Assembly: GCA_019915015.1 (NCBI GenBank)
Contig: JAHBBC010000002.1
Location: 558,001-622,000 of the forward strand
DNA: 64,000 nucleotides
Direction: 5' to 3'
Origin: Auriscalpium vulgare
Taxonomy: Eukaryota; Basidiomycota; Agaricomycetes; Russulales; Auriscalpiaceae
Position numbers and translations under genes: made by a program. This document shows positions 12,190 to 25,026 of the stretch, in pieces. Position 1 is the first letter of the stretch; every line of letters starts with the position of its first letter. The notes beneath the pieces are model-generated. The model had not been told where the DNA came from. It saw only the letters and a list, made by a program, of their open reading frames with translations, and did not search any database.

Positions 12190-14116
12190 TTAAATGCCGC
12201 CATACGCATCCTCCTCGTCATATAACGTGTACGTTGTCTCCGGCCTCTTCTGACCCGCAGACACGATCGGCTCGCGGGGCTGCACCTCCGGAGCTGCGTG
12301 GACGGGGGCGGTGGCCAGCGGGCTGCGACTCGCCAAAGCGGCAGGTGGGGGCGCGCTGACGTCGCCAAACTCGGCGTGGAAGGGCGAGGGGGTGGTGTGA
12401 ACGCTCGACGGAACCGCGTAGTCGTACGTGCCAGGCACAGGCGAGAACGCGCGCTGCTGGACGGTGATCTCGGGGAGGATAGGCGGGTTTGACGCGATGC
12501 GGTTGTGCGTCAAAGTGGCCATGCCGGCAGGGGCCTCAAAATCCTGAGTATCCTCTTCGTTGTCGTCTTGTTTGTGCGAGTCGGGGGGCATCCTTGAGGT
12601 GTCAAACATGGTCGGATCAGCGAAGGGCGACTCTGGGTTGGCATTGGTGGCGGCGGGAAGCGAGAAGTGCTGAGCAAGTCCGGTCTGCTGCGCGTACATG
12701 GTGGTCCCGGAGCCGGCCGTCAGCGGTACATCGGTTGAGTAGGCAGCTGCGGGAGGTGTGAGAAACTGCTCCTCCTCGGAGACGGAGCCAAGGACGGCCG
12801 GGGGCGGAACGTTCAGCTTGCGTGAGATCTCAGCATACTGCTGGGCCTGGAATGGTGTGACGCTAGAGCGGCTCAAGTCGACGTAGTGAGGATCTTCCGG
12901 GCCGGGTGTGCCAGGGGTACCATGACCGGGCATGTCTGAGACCGTATTGTGACGGGAGAGTTGGGACGTCGACATCTGCCTGGTAACCGCAGCCTGAGGG
13001 GTTGTGGGCTCGCTATAAGCGCCGTTGTAGTGGGGCACCGTGCTCGACGTGGGGGATCCCATAGGGCTCTGCGCGTACTGCGAGATGAACGGGTTGACGG
13101 AGGTCGGTGTAACCACGAACTCGCCAGGCGAGAATGACTGCGGCTGGCTGTCGTAACCGTTGGCCCCGTAGCCGTCGTTGTATCCGCCGTACCCATTGTT
13201 TGCATACATGTGCGGCATAGTGGGCTGGCGCGAGAGCATAGACCGCTCAATCATGGTCGGGGGCCGGGGTGAGTTGCTACCTTGTCCGCGCTCAAACGAG
13301 CGGACAGGCATCGGCTCGTCGTCCAGTATAGCAGATTGCCTTCTCATGTCTCCCCGATTCCACACCTCTTCCGCCATGGGCGCGTCATCATTACGACGAC
13401 ATTTCCTCTGTGACATGTTCTGTCATCGCTCACGATCAATACGAGGGCAGTCGCACATACCAAGAAGTAGACACCAGCAAGCAGAACACCGAGGCAGCCT
13501 AGGATAGCAGCGACAACACCACCCACGATGACACCAGTGCTCACACGGCTCGACGTGGTTGCCGTTTGGGTGGGGCTAATGGATGCCGCAGCTGCACCGT
13601 TGACACCAGAGCTGATGACCGTCTCGATGTAGGTGAGGGTCGAGGTCGGGTGCGAGGACGTCGAGGGCGTGATCTATGAAAAGATGCTTAAGAACTTCCA
13701 AGACATAAAGAAGGGCTAAAACATACGCTCGGAAGGGTGTTCACAACACTCGGCAGAGTCGCAGAAGGGGTAGGCGTAGAAGAAGGGGTGGTCGACGAAG
13801 CTGGGGCCGAAGAGGGCGGAGCAGACGACGAGGACGGAGTAGAAGATACGACGGGCGGCGAAGCTGTGGCAGACGATCAGTGGTGACAGAGCATGGATGC
13901 TACTGATCGCTTACAAGGCGGAGCGGCGGCAGAAGACGGCGGTGCCGCCGTGGAGGCCGGGGGCGTCGAACTGCTACTCGGCTGGGCGATGGGCGGGATA
14001 ATGGGGGTGACGGACGGAAGGTTATCCCAGCCAGACGGGCTGAACCTAGGGTCGAGGTGTGCACGATTGAAGTGACGGTGCTGGTTGCGCCTGCGGAGGG
14101 TATTTTCTTCGGGCAT
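12190..14116 (-). CDS. Single-pass membrane protein with Ser/Thr/Pro-rich ectodomain and long cytoplasmic tail
   Basis: Four exons join in frame. Exon 1 starts MPEENTLRRRNQHRHFNRA and becomes Ser/Pro/Ala-rich. Exons 2 and 3 extend the Ser/Thr/Pro-rich, probably O-glycosylated region. Exon 3 ends in one membrane helix (GVIVGGVVAAILGCLGVLLA), and the last exon begins with basic RKCRRND and gives about 400 polar residues rich in Ser, Pro, Gln and Tyr, ending DEEDAYGGI. The layout resembles fungal wall-stress sensors of the Mid2/WSC kind, but no WSC cysteine domain and no normal cleavable signal peptide is visible. A surface-sensor role is inference. Confidence 0.7.
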
Positions 14117-14439
14117 GATGATGTTTACAGGGATACCGTGCTGGGAACGAAATGAAAGTGGGAGAAAAGAATGTGGTGGCTAGAGAGCGAAGAAGCCGAG
14201 CGACGATCGAAAGGGAGCAGCCCGGGACGAACAGCGAGCGTCGGTCGTCGTCGTCGTGGATGGAGGAGTTGACGAGACGGAATGCAAATCGCGCGACAAC
14301 CACCGCGCGGTCAGTCACAGTCACATCACATTCTAATTTTAGTGTTTCTCCTTCAAGTCATGCAGCTAGTAACTGTACAAATGTTTGCCTGTCCCAAGTA
14401 AACCCATAAAAAGTCGCCAAAGTCCCAGCATAGCAGTGT

Positions 14440-15364
14440 CTACCTCTCTTCACCGGCAGGGAGCGCCCTCTCCTTCCCTCGTCTCCGCATCTCATACGCC
14501 TCTTCGTCGCCTCTCCGTCGCCGTCGCCGCCATCTCCAAAACGCCACCACTGCAAGCGCAATCAGCAGCAGCCCGAAGAACCCCGCCAATGTCTCCCCAA
14601 TGATCGTGCCCGTTGGCTGTGCGAGCCCGTTCCCGCGTCGCGGCGAAGGCGAGGCAGTTGGCCCCGGGATGACGAACGACGGCAGAGAGCTCGACGTGGG
14701 CAGTGGAACCGAGGTCAGCGAGGTCTGGCTGGACATGCCCTCCGTCAGACGCGCGCCGCACAGAAGCACACCGCGCACCTGTCATTTGCCGCATACACGG
14801 TGACCGAGTCGATGTCGAGGCGCGTAGGCGACCCGTCTGCCGCCGGCACATACGTCACGGACAGTGTCACGTCCTCGTCGGCCGGGAGATTCACCGCGGA
14901 GACGCTGCCCAGCGACGAATCGATCGTCGTGCCGACAAACAGGCCCGACGGGGACGCGGTGAGCGTGACATTCGCGGTCGCGTTGGAGAGGGCGGATGTG
15001 CGCAGCACTAAGGACGTGCCGCGCAGAATGAGGAAGAGTTGCGGGATGAGCGCGCTATCAGCTGGCGAGGGACCTATGGTGGACGTCACCGTGCCACTCG
15101 AGGCGTTAGGATCGACGAGCACCTGCCTGCAGATGGTACGGACTTAAGCCTATCAGCGAGGAGAGATACGTAGACTAAATCGCACCAAGGCGCTGAACAG
15201 TTGGTGGCGAACCTATCATCGCACACCGACGGGAAGTAATCGATGCGCGGGTCTGTGTCCTCGATCGTCCCGACGGACTGGGCGCGCACAGCGCGCCACT
15301 GCGGGAGACATTGTTGCAAGAGCAGAGAGGGCCATGCAAACGCATCGCGACGAGGCCTTGACAT
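14440..15364 (-). CDS. Type I membrane protein with beta-rich ectodomain
   Basis: Three exons. Exon 1 encodes a possible signal peptide (SLLLQQCLPQWRAVRA) then SVGTIEDTDPRIDYFP. Exon 2 (about 14790-15130) is a beta-rich domain with N-glycosylation sites and pairs of Val/Thr-rich strands (NATANVTLTASPSGLFVGTT). Exon 3 has a Ser/Pro stem, one membrane helix (IIGETLAGFFGLLLIALAVV) and a short tail of six arginines ending LPAGEER. An opening DDTDP-type motif before a jelly-roll-like domain is, from memory, common in basidiomycete surface proteins. The start (15364) is the least certain point. The next gene downstream has the same overall architecture. Confidence 0.65.
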
Positions 15365-16325
15365 GCATGCAGATGCAGTGCTGGGGGAGAAAGAGAGGGA
15401 TGTGGACGTCACGGCCGCCCGCTATCGACAGCCAAGGCGTGTCGCCATTGCAACAAACAGCAACTTGACGCCCAACTGGATTCATTGCTCAAGGGTGTCA
15501 CGCGAAGTGGTTGAAATGTGCCGGAAGGCGAGAGGAACGACGAATAAGGCCGGAAACGTTTCCCTGTGCGTGGAAGGCCGTGGGCAGGCAAAGTCGTGTG
15601 AGCTGTGCGGCCATCTGTGCGAAGAACGATCGACATGAGGCCCTTGGAAACCATCAGCGAGGAGGGCAGAGAGCTGAGTCGGACGGTTACGTGCAAGCCG
15701 CAGTGTTGACACCGTCACGGTAACCAATGGAGTCGTCCGGCCCGCTGCGTTCTTCCCTAGTTCATCTGTCGCGGACATATCGCTACCGAACTCAACACAG
15801 CGACTGTTTCAACTGTTTGGAAAGCATATGCGCAAACAGAGATGATTGGACCACTGCACACCAGATTATACAGATATCGGGGGGAAACAGACGGCGAAAA
15901 GTGGAGAAAGGACTAAGGAAGAGGGAGCAACACTATGGACAAACCTAACGCTGCGATAGCAACAAGAGACTAAGTAAACCGGAATTATGTATCTAAAACA
16001 TGCCGCGCCGCCAGCTAAGGTATCCACAGACAAGCCGGCCGCGATAAATACAGATGATCCTAGGGCAATACAACGGAATATGAGAGGAGACGAACAGAAA
16101 CGACAGGGATCGGGAGGAAAGGGTACGAAGTGGCGATGGAGAATGAAGCGCTAAGCAAGACTGAAAGCACGAGCAACACAGCAACAGAAATGATCAAGAA
16201 ATCGGATAAATAAGGAGACGAGCCGAGCGCCGACCATCCATATGATATGCATGTCTTGAACAAACAAACATCTCGCCTCGACCACAACTTGAAGGACGCC
16301 GACCGCCCGCACTCCAGCGTCCGTT
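15365..16325. other. Intergenic region, no gene recognised
   Basis: This interval of about 1 kb holds the upstream region of the type I membrane protein and the 3' region of the LisH gene. Its right half is A-rich with several short purine runs. The only sizeable frame (15482-15778, minus) has an unstructured translation. An upstream signal-peptide exon for the neighbouring gene cannot be excluded. Confidence 0.35.
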
Positions 16326-18909
16326 TTACTTCATCGGATCTAACGTGGCCTCCTGGTCCTGTAGCCAGAAGTCCAGATCACCGCTCCCTGCCAGCATACT
16401 AGGATCGAAGTCCGGGAAGCCGCCGTCCATCCCGGTCAGTGTACTCAGGAAGTCGGAAGAGAATGCCTCGATCGTCCCATTCGAGGAGGGCGGATTGGGG
16501 GCAGACGCTGTCGGAGGCCGTGGCGGGTTCATATTCAGGATAGCAGAAGGGGAGGGCGTGGGCATGTTCGATGGCGGGCCAGACGCGGGGGTGGTAGGTC
16601 CACCGCCAGCTTGTGATGGATTCATGGAGTGAGGAGGACCTTGACCCATCCCCGAACCCCGCGAGTCTGGCTGCTCGCCCGGCTGCCCGCCGGGTCCGCC
16701 AGACTCGTTCCCGCCACCATCCTTCCCGCCAGGCTGAGAAGGTTTTGGAGGCCCAGACATACCTGGCTGGCCAGGCGGGAGCATGCTGCCGCCCATCTTC
16801 TGGGCCTGCAGACGATTGTTCGGACCAGGCTGTCCCTGGTGGGGCGGTGCTCCAGGGTGGCCTTGAGGACCAGGTGCCCCACGCAGATGGGCCTGCGGGT
16901 CGTTGCCCTGCGGTCCCATGCTCTGGATGACCCCCTTCTGATGTAAAGCATGCATGTTGTTCCGGTACGCGTTCGCATCCCGAGCATACATCTGCAGGAC
17001 GTCGAGATCAGTCTATCGCTCGTAGAGCCCTTCTAATAACCCCTACCTGAGATTGAGGCTGCATTTGCTGGCCCATCATCCCTGGCGCTCCGGGTGGTTC
17101 ATCATGGGACTCATCGTGTTCCCCATGTGCATCGGCGGCATGCCCTGCATCTGCTGCATGGTCATGCCGGGCTGGCCGCCTAAGGGAGGCATGCCTTGAG
17201 GCCCCGGGAAGCTACTCATCTGCTGTTGCCCAGGCATTGGTCCTGGTCCACGCATCATGCCGTTCGGCCCGGGTCCGCCAGGAGGCCCTTGCTGAGGAGG
17301 GAAAGGACCACCCATTGGCGCCATAGGCGGCTGCTGCTCTGCGGGATTAGGAGTTCGACGTGGTCGTTTGCGGTCTGGCGGCGAAGAATCGTTGTGCGGA
17401 AGAGTCTCGTGCTAGTGAACGCGTAAGATCGTCACCCATGACTCAACCTCGTGACAGACGTACCTCTTCTCCTGGCGACGTGCTGTTGCGTTTCGCTCCA
17501 CGATGTTGCTGAGTCTGCATCTGCTGTTGCGCCTGCATCTGCTGTTGAGATTGCAACTGCGGATTCCGCTGGCCTTGTGGAGGCTGCATGTTCGCGTTGG
17601 ATGGACCTGCGACTGCATTCGACGGAGATTGCTTCGAGCCACGTATGCGTCTAGTGTTCATGACCACTCGGTGCTGCGCGCACAGTCCACTTCAGTAAGT
17701 GTTGGGGCATGGATATTGAGTAGGATCTACCTTATCCTCAACCGTGAAAGTCCCCGGATCTTTGTCCAGAAGCCCCGCCTCCGCCTTCGCGGCTTGTACG
17801 ATCTCGGGAGGAAGAGTGTTCAGTTCATGGGTGAGTTGTTGGTCCAAAGCCCGGTCCTGTGGTGTTCCCGGTGGCGGGTGCGACGCCAGTGACGGACTAG
17901 GGCCGGGGTTCATAGAGTGCTGCGGAGTATCTTGCCGACTTGGAGGGCGGCCCTGATATTGCTGCGTCGGGGGCTGCTGCCCCATTTGCATCGGTGTACC
18001 CATGCCCTGAGGACCCCCAGGTGGAGGCATCCCCCTGTTGACATTCGCCATGTGCGGTGACCGCCCCAGTTGACCCATCGGACCGTTCTGAGGCTGGGAC
18101 TGGCCAGGTTGCGCCTGGGGCGAAGGTGCCATCGTGGGGGACTGGAACTGTGGATTGCCGTTCGGTCCGCGTTGCTGTGGCCCCATCTGCCGCTGGCCAG
18201 GAGGTAGCTGCGGTGGCATATTTTGTGGCTGGCTGCCTGGAGGTCCTGGAATGCCGTTGGGTTGTGCGCCGGGCCCGCCCATGGGGTAGCCACCTGGCTG
18301 GAGGGGAGGCTGCCCCACGGGGCCGACACCGTTGGGGATCTGGCCATTTGGCGGTGGCCCTGGTTGTCGAGGCATGCCATTTGCGGGGGGGAATCGCTGC
18401 TGCCCGGCCTGAACCCGCTGTACGGCGGCCATCCGCTGGTGTGCTTGATGCTTGTAGAGATATGGTCAACGCCGACGTCACTCACGTGGCGAAGGCGGCA
18501 CTCACGTTCGTGTACAACATCGCGTCTTCCGATCCTGACCCGTTGTTTTTGGCCTGGAAAAGCACCCAGAACACGCTCCACCATCTGAAGACCGGTGAGC
18601 ACGGAAAGACACCAAGATACCGCGGCGGCACGCACTCGAACAAGAGACCCTGCTTCGCGTTGATTGGCGGTTGCGAGTCTGGGGGGATGTCGGCCTCGTT
18701 GACGAGCTCACGGGCAGTCTTCACATATCCGCGCTTGTGACAGTAGTCGTAGATGTATATGTTGAACCTGAGATGCACAGATGAGTATAGTGCGAGCTCG
18801 GCAGCCAGGATAGGACGTACATCCTGTCGCCTTCCCAGGAAAGCGGGCCCGCCTGTGAAGACGGTTCGGCGGGGGGCGCTGACGGACCCGACGGCGCACC
18901 GGACGCCAT
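16326..18909 (-). CDS. LisH-domain transcriptional regulator, Flo8/SSDP type
   Basis: The N-terminus (MASGAPSGPS...) splices at DRM to FNIYIYDYCHKRGYVKTARE, a LisH helix pair. It is followed by INAKQGLLFE, then WWSVFWVLFQAKNNGSG, the signature after LisH in fungal Flo8/Som1 and animal SSDP proteins. The remaining 600 or so residues are Pro/Gln/Gly/Met-rich, typical of transactivation regions, ending in an acidic segment (DFDPSMLAGSGDLDFWL) and PMK. Flo8-type proteins act with LUFS partners downstream of cAMP-PKA in adhesion and filament growth. The coding frame is broken by one base at 17092-17094: upstream reads NHPERQG-stop, while the other frame continues GMMGQQMQPQSQ into the next exon. 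Confidence 0.8.
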
Positions 18910-19429
18910 GGAGAGCACGGTGGCGGAGGAGACGGGTTGTTTGACGCGGAGAGGGAGGAAGAGGGCGGAGGGATGCCGGGAGAAGAAAACAGAAAGAGAA
19001 TCGAAGGTATCAAGGAGGACAGATGGAGGCTAAGATGGTTTAGGGAGCGTGGGCGTCTTGGTGGGTGGGCGCGTCTCAGGCGGATGGGAAGGCGGTGCCG
19101 CACAACGAGGATGAAACAAAAGGCCGGAGGGAAGGAGAATAGATAGAGCAGTGCGGTCGCTCAGCACGCCTGGACAGCGCCGAGTGCGCCGTTGCTGACG
19201 ACGAGGACAGAGATTTGGACGACGTGAAGCCGAGCGTGAAGCGTGCAGACTGTCCGCTCGAGTCTCTCAGATGGGAAGTGGGCGGACTCGCGTCGGAGTC
19301 GGTCGCCATTTGAATTCGCACACTTGCCAGGCCCTGCCGCCGTCCTCGCCTGCGGCGTCCTCTGTATCCTCCTAACTGTATCCCATACACCTGTAGTAAT
19401 TACCATTGCCATTAAAAGTATCGCTATCG

Positions 19430-22400
19430 CTAATGTCGTCGCACTACCGCAACCTGAAAGTCCCACCCGCCCACAATGTACTTCACCTCCAATAGCCGCT
19501 TGATCTCCCGCCACCCCGCCGTCACGCCCTCCGTCTCACCCACGTCCGTCACAACATAGATAAAGTCGGCCGGCGAGATCAGTGACCGCAGCAGCGACCC
19601 CATCAGAAACGCGATGAGCGCGATGAACAGCACAGTCGAGAACGGATATCCCGACGGCCCACTGGACGTCGACGTCCCCAGCGGGGAGGCGGCCCGGCTG
19701 TCCTTGAGTGCTCCCGGAGGCTGCGGCGAGGACCCCTGGCCCGACGTGGCGACCGCCAACTGAACGCCACTGCCCGACAACGATCCCGACGCAAAGCGCG
19801 CCAGTGGATTAGGGTATGCACTGAAATAACCCAGGAATCCGCCCGCTGCGGCGGCGGGCAGGGCTGCCTTGGGCGTCGAGGGGCTCTGGGGAGGATGCTA
19901 AACCCGGAAAGCCCGTCAGACACGTACAATCGAAGAACGGAGGGCACCGACCGAGCCGGAAGTGTCCTCGCCTCCCTGCACCGACGTGCCATCTTCCTCG
20001 GCCTCCTTTGACTCCGGGCCGGCTATGCTCGCCACGGTCAGCGCCGACGCGTCCAGCAAGTGCTCCGCAACAGCCACAGGCGTTTTCAGATCCGCAGGCA
20101 GCTCCTCATCTTCGCTTGAATGTCTACAAAACACCGCAGAAAGTCATCAGTACCGCCCGCATCACCAAATGTCAAAGCGCCGCGCCACCAACCGTGTCAG
20201 AACTGCCATCCTCGACACCCTGTCATCTTGCAGTTCCTCACGCCCCAGACTGGTCAGCGACTCTTTCTCTGATTCGACCTTCACTGCAATGCCGTCAATA
20301 ACGACGCCTCCCGGCGCCTTCTTAACCGAGCCCAATGGCCGTATCTGGATGCGCACAACGGCACCCTTCTCGTTCATGTCCACATACCATTGTGGCTTCG
20401 GTGGCGGCGCGCGCGTTTCGCCAGTGAGCGGATCCAGGAGCGTGGAGATTTGCTGCTGCGCGGTGGGCAGCATGAGGCGGAGAAGGTGGCGAGGTGGATG
20501 GTCGGGCGTCAGGCCAGAGGAGTGCAGTGGCGAAGAGGGCAACGTGTGGACAGTGTACGTGAGCGGCAGAACCTTCTCTTCCGGAAGCACGCTCCCCTCC
20601 CCGTTCAGCAGCGCTATCGGTCGATCGGGGTTGCGAATATGTGATCGGAGCTCCACATCGTAGCCATCCGGGTAGAGGTGCGAATCCACGACGACTTCAG
20701 CAACGAGGAGATCCGTCGCATGTCTGACTTCGCCGCGGATGGTGAATGCAGAGCTGGACGACCGCAGAGCACGCTCCCGCGATGCAGTCCGGGCAGACGC
20801 CACTGAAGACGAGACGCGGCGATGCCGGGGCGTTGCGGCCGTGATAGACGAGACGGATTCGCTGTGAGGTCGCGATGCCGGCGGCGACAACGACTCTGCA
20901 GAGTCGGAGGAATTGAGTTCGGAAGCTACATTGGACAGCTTGGCATCAGGCTTGGGCTCTGGCGATGATGGCCGTTGTGGCGGCACGGTCGGGATCGTGA
21001 GCAGCACGGTGCTGTGGTATACCTGATCGTCCGGGGTGTAGCTCGTTTGCACCAACGTCCTCGTCTCGTCGCGCCGTCTCAAGGTCCAACCGCCCACGTC
21101 TTGCTTTTCTTCGGCACTATACGGCGCGAACACGCCCACTGCCGGCAGCCGTGTGAACGGCAGCGAAGAGATGCTCTTGACGTACGTTTCCACAGCCAAC
21201 ACAGACTTCACCAGGGTTGCATTCGCAGTGGCGTTGACCGCGGCTGGTATCGAACCTGCGTAGTCGGCCGCGACGATTCGTGTGCACCGCGTGGACGGAA
21301 TCGCATAATTCTCGGTGGTGTAGGGGTCTAGCGTCTCGAGAACCCAGCCATCCACGAACATTCGCCCAATGGGAAGATTGGCGGGGTTGTACTTCGCAGA
21401 CATGAAACGGGCAGACGAGTCTGGACTGAACGACGATGACACGATGAATATAGGTGTGCGGCCGTCTGGGGGTTCCGATGCGCGCTTGCCGTCGCGCTGT
21501 CCCCGAGCAACAACCGATGCGACGTACAGTCCCCGATCACGGAACGGAAAGCTAGCCTTGAGCGAGACGAACGCAGTGTGGCATTCGCCTGCGAATGTCT
21601 CGAGCACAAACGCATTGGCAAATCGGTTGTCCCAGTGTTTCCGACAGTCGTAGTTGGAGACCACCGCCGCGATCTCCTCCGCGGATAAACCTTCGATGAC
21701 CTTCTCGCCTCTGTGGACCGGTATGGAGGGTGAGACCTCTGGGACAAGCTTGCGATGCAGAGGAAGACCTTTCTCTGTCACAACTGTCCACCCATCCAGG
21801 GACGGCCTGGTGTATACACTCTGAACGTATGACAAAGCATCCAAGGCGTACTTTATAGGAGGCGTCGCAGATGTCAGCGAGTGGGTTTCCGTCGACAGTG
21901 GAGGAGGTGAAATGGCCGCGACAGCCTGCTGGGTTGTGGTAGCAGCAGACTCCATCGCCAACATGAAATATCGACCAAGGGGGCTGGGGAATTTCGGCGC
22001 CCCCGGCCAAATTGTCGACACCGCGCTCTTCGTCGATCCAGATGACGGCAAGGGCCCCTCAGACTCAGAACCAGACTCGCCATCCCCGCTCCACTCTCTC
22101 TTCCGTCGACGGATAACGCCCATCACGGGCGGCTGATCCAGTGGGATGCGTGCGGGCTTTGTGCGCTTCTGCCTGCTCAGTGACTTGATCTCGTGGTCCG
22201 GAAGGTCTTCTACGTCCACCGTGACCTTCGCACCGTTGACCATGACGATGCCACGTTCCCTGCCAGGCCCCTTGCGCACGATAGCCATGAGGCGCTCTTC
22301 TCCCGCCAACACCGCGTCGTGCGTCAGAGTCAACCATAAACCGCCGCCGCCACCCGAAAGACGGTGGCGGCGCAAGCATGAGATGGATTGCGGTGGCGGA

Positions 22401-25026
22401 TCGATCACGATATCCAGGGACGACGCCCAAGTATCAATATCGCATCGTAGCTCCAGCTCAACGATGGGATTTGACTCCGCAGATGCTGCAGCTCCGCTCT
22501 CTGGCCTTGACATTGCAGCAGAGGTTTCGGCCATGGACGCTGTCGTTCGTCGGCTGTTGGAGGTCTCGTACTCAATCCGGAATAGTCCTCGTTCGTGGTC
22601 ATAGCGGAGGTCGGTGGCCTTTCCACCTGCTAGTCTTGTCGCCACCGGAGGTCCGCCGCACTTGATGGCGAACTCCCCGATACCGGCCAAAGTTGCCACC
22701 ATTTGCTGCGGAATTGACGCTTTATTTGACCAGCCCTTGGGATCCGACTGTTCGAGGAGAGTGAGGAGAGTGGTCGTCGGTGACAAGGCTTCGATAGCAA
22801 AGCCTTGCAGGTCGACTTGAGTACGAATGGTATTGAGCTCCGGTATTGGTATGTTGGGGAAGAGTGATGGCTCGTCTGCGGAGAACGCGAATACGTGCAC
22901 TGTCGTTGGTGACTTGTAGACTGTTTTGAGCAGAACAGCGTCGCGGGCGCTAGGAGGATCATCAGTAGAGCAGGCTAGATAGATACTAACGCATTTGCTT
23001 ACTTGGCTGGCCAAGCGGGCCTTGACTTGAAATGCCAAAGCTCCGTCAGCTCGTTGACGTCTTCGAGTAAGAGAGCGTCTTCGTGCTGCTTGTCCCAGTA
23101 TATTCTCGCGCCGGGGGAGGAAATGGCAGCATAAAGGTCCCAGAGTCCAACGCCAACGAATGTTGCGTCAGCCTTGTATACGACCAGGGTAGGATCGATG
23201 GAGTCCAGTTGTGTGACGGATACTCCACGAGCCTCGGTAGCTACTCACCGGTGAGCTCATTGCATAAACAGAACAAGCTCAGGCTACGCACTTCGTTTCC
23301 ATTTAGCTTCCGGTTCTTGGAGCAGCGACGAGAAGTAGATGTAATTTCGTCGTACCCGGCTCAATATTGACTTATCTTGAGCCGCCGATCGCTCAGTGAG
23401 CGTGCGTACCAGCTGTGGGCGCAGAGGGGTCCTGGATCCACTTGAACCAGACATGGTACTTCCACCTGTTGCTGCGGAGGACGCTGTATGTAAACTGAGA
23501 TCTGCGGTACTAGTGGCATCCTGAAGCATCTGGGGAGACATGAAGTACGACGAGGGGTTACGTTCTTCAACTGACTCGATGGACTGTGAGATGCCATTGA
23601 GCCTCAGACCGCTGGAAGCCGAGCGTTCAATGACGATTCGAACTTTGAGGATGGAATGATCGTCCAGTAATCGCGTGTGATTGACACGTAACAGGATGTC
23701 GTCCTGCTCATTTGTCGTTCCATCCGAAGATGAGGGCACGGAAGCGCTGCGAAACGCGCGAGCAGACCAAGGCAGCTGGGCGACCTCGTTCGTAGATGCC
23801 TTGGTAGTCAACTGGATATCCCAGCCTTCAGAGATGGGGACACTGAATTCGACGGTACGGGTCAGGCGCCGATGTTCACGTATGGCATGGAGCTCATCCA
23901 CGCCTTCACTAGGATGAATGCTGTGGTCATCGTCTTCTGGGATGATGGCGTATTCCACGTGCAACGATTCCCGGTCAATGTCAAACCGAATGCGTTCGAT
24001 CGTGACGCCATTGCCGTATCCCTTGAGCACAGGAACACGGGACCTTCGCTTCAGGACAGACTTGTAGAGCCCAAGTACCATTGATGCTAGCTGCTGCGAG
24101 AAGCTGGAGGATGAGCCGAAGTTCCATAATGATCGTAAGTCGTGCTGCCAAAAGCAAGTAATACGGAGACGAGCGGGAAGGGGTTTGCGGAGGGATGCGT
24201 CGTCAGACTGCGTTTCAGACGGAGGTATTTGCTGAATGCACCAAGAAAGCACTACGAAAAGGATCAGATCAGGAAGTCGAGGTATAGTTTCGAACTCACG
24301 TTTGACATTTGAACGCACGTAGGGCGGACTAGGTCTAAGGTAGGCTGGTTCGTCTGGAGACCGTGGTAGAGAAGTTGATATGTTGATGATGGTCGACGTG
24401 TCATTGAAAATACGAGAGATGGTGACTGCGTCTCGTGGACTGTGGTCGCGTGAGTTAAGCGGAGGAGAAGCATATCATACGCCGAACGTACTTCGCGGGC
24501 CAACCCAATGTAAAATTAGTCTTGGAAACTCGTGTTGTTGGATCCAGCATCTCCAGCAAAGAAGCGCTCTCCACAGCAGGATCCCATTCCTTTCTGAGCT
24601 CCGGGTGGTGAGTACCGACTTCCACGCCTCCAAAGGAATCTGTTCATCCCCGACAGGAATGTCCAGAACTACCCTGTATACGGCGTCCTCGGACTTGACT
24701 GTCTTGCGATGAATAACGACATCCGCGAGCTCTGGGACGGATGAGCGACCCTTCCCCTTGGCATTCGAAAGGCCGTTGTCGCTGGGGACTGGAACACGTT
24801 TCCATTCTGGCGAAGAGGGGGAGGTTAACAGCCGTCTGAAGCCGGACTGCGCGTCATTGAGGGCGGTGTACCATGCCTGGCGCAAGCTACGCCACTTGGT
24901 CAGTGACTCTGGAATGGGTTTGGCACGGCGCACCTGGCACCATCCGACATGGGGGTTGGGGGCGAACGAGCAAGTATGCTGGGACCTGCGCCAGGCGCCA
25001 CGGGCGCGTCTGAAGACGTAAGTCAC
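19430..25026 (-). CDS. Multi-START-domain protein with C-terminal membrane anchor
   Basis: A long multi-exon gene of roughly 1,600 residues. Three START-like modules are visible. The first is near 24480-24900 (IPLEAWKSVLTT, then ELRKEWDPAVESASLLEML). The second is near 22700-23230 (GLWDLYAAISSPGARIYWD, LTELWHFKSRPAW). The third is near 21500-21800 (LHRKLVPEVSPSIP, NYDCRKHWDNRFANAFVLE). The C-terminus has one membrane helix (FSTVLFIALIAFLMGSLL) and stops at 19430-19432. START domains bind sterols or phospholipids, so a membrane-anchored lipid-transfer role is likely by family but unproven. A one-base frameshift lies at 24602-24605. The start is uncertain: 25026 is the furthest clear in-frame ATG. 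Confidence 0.75.

Noticed and set aside
15482..15778. Minus-strand frame of 98 codons
   Set aside because: No splice continuity with the neighbouring membrane protein gene, and composition is unlike a signal peptide or a coding exon.
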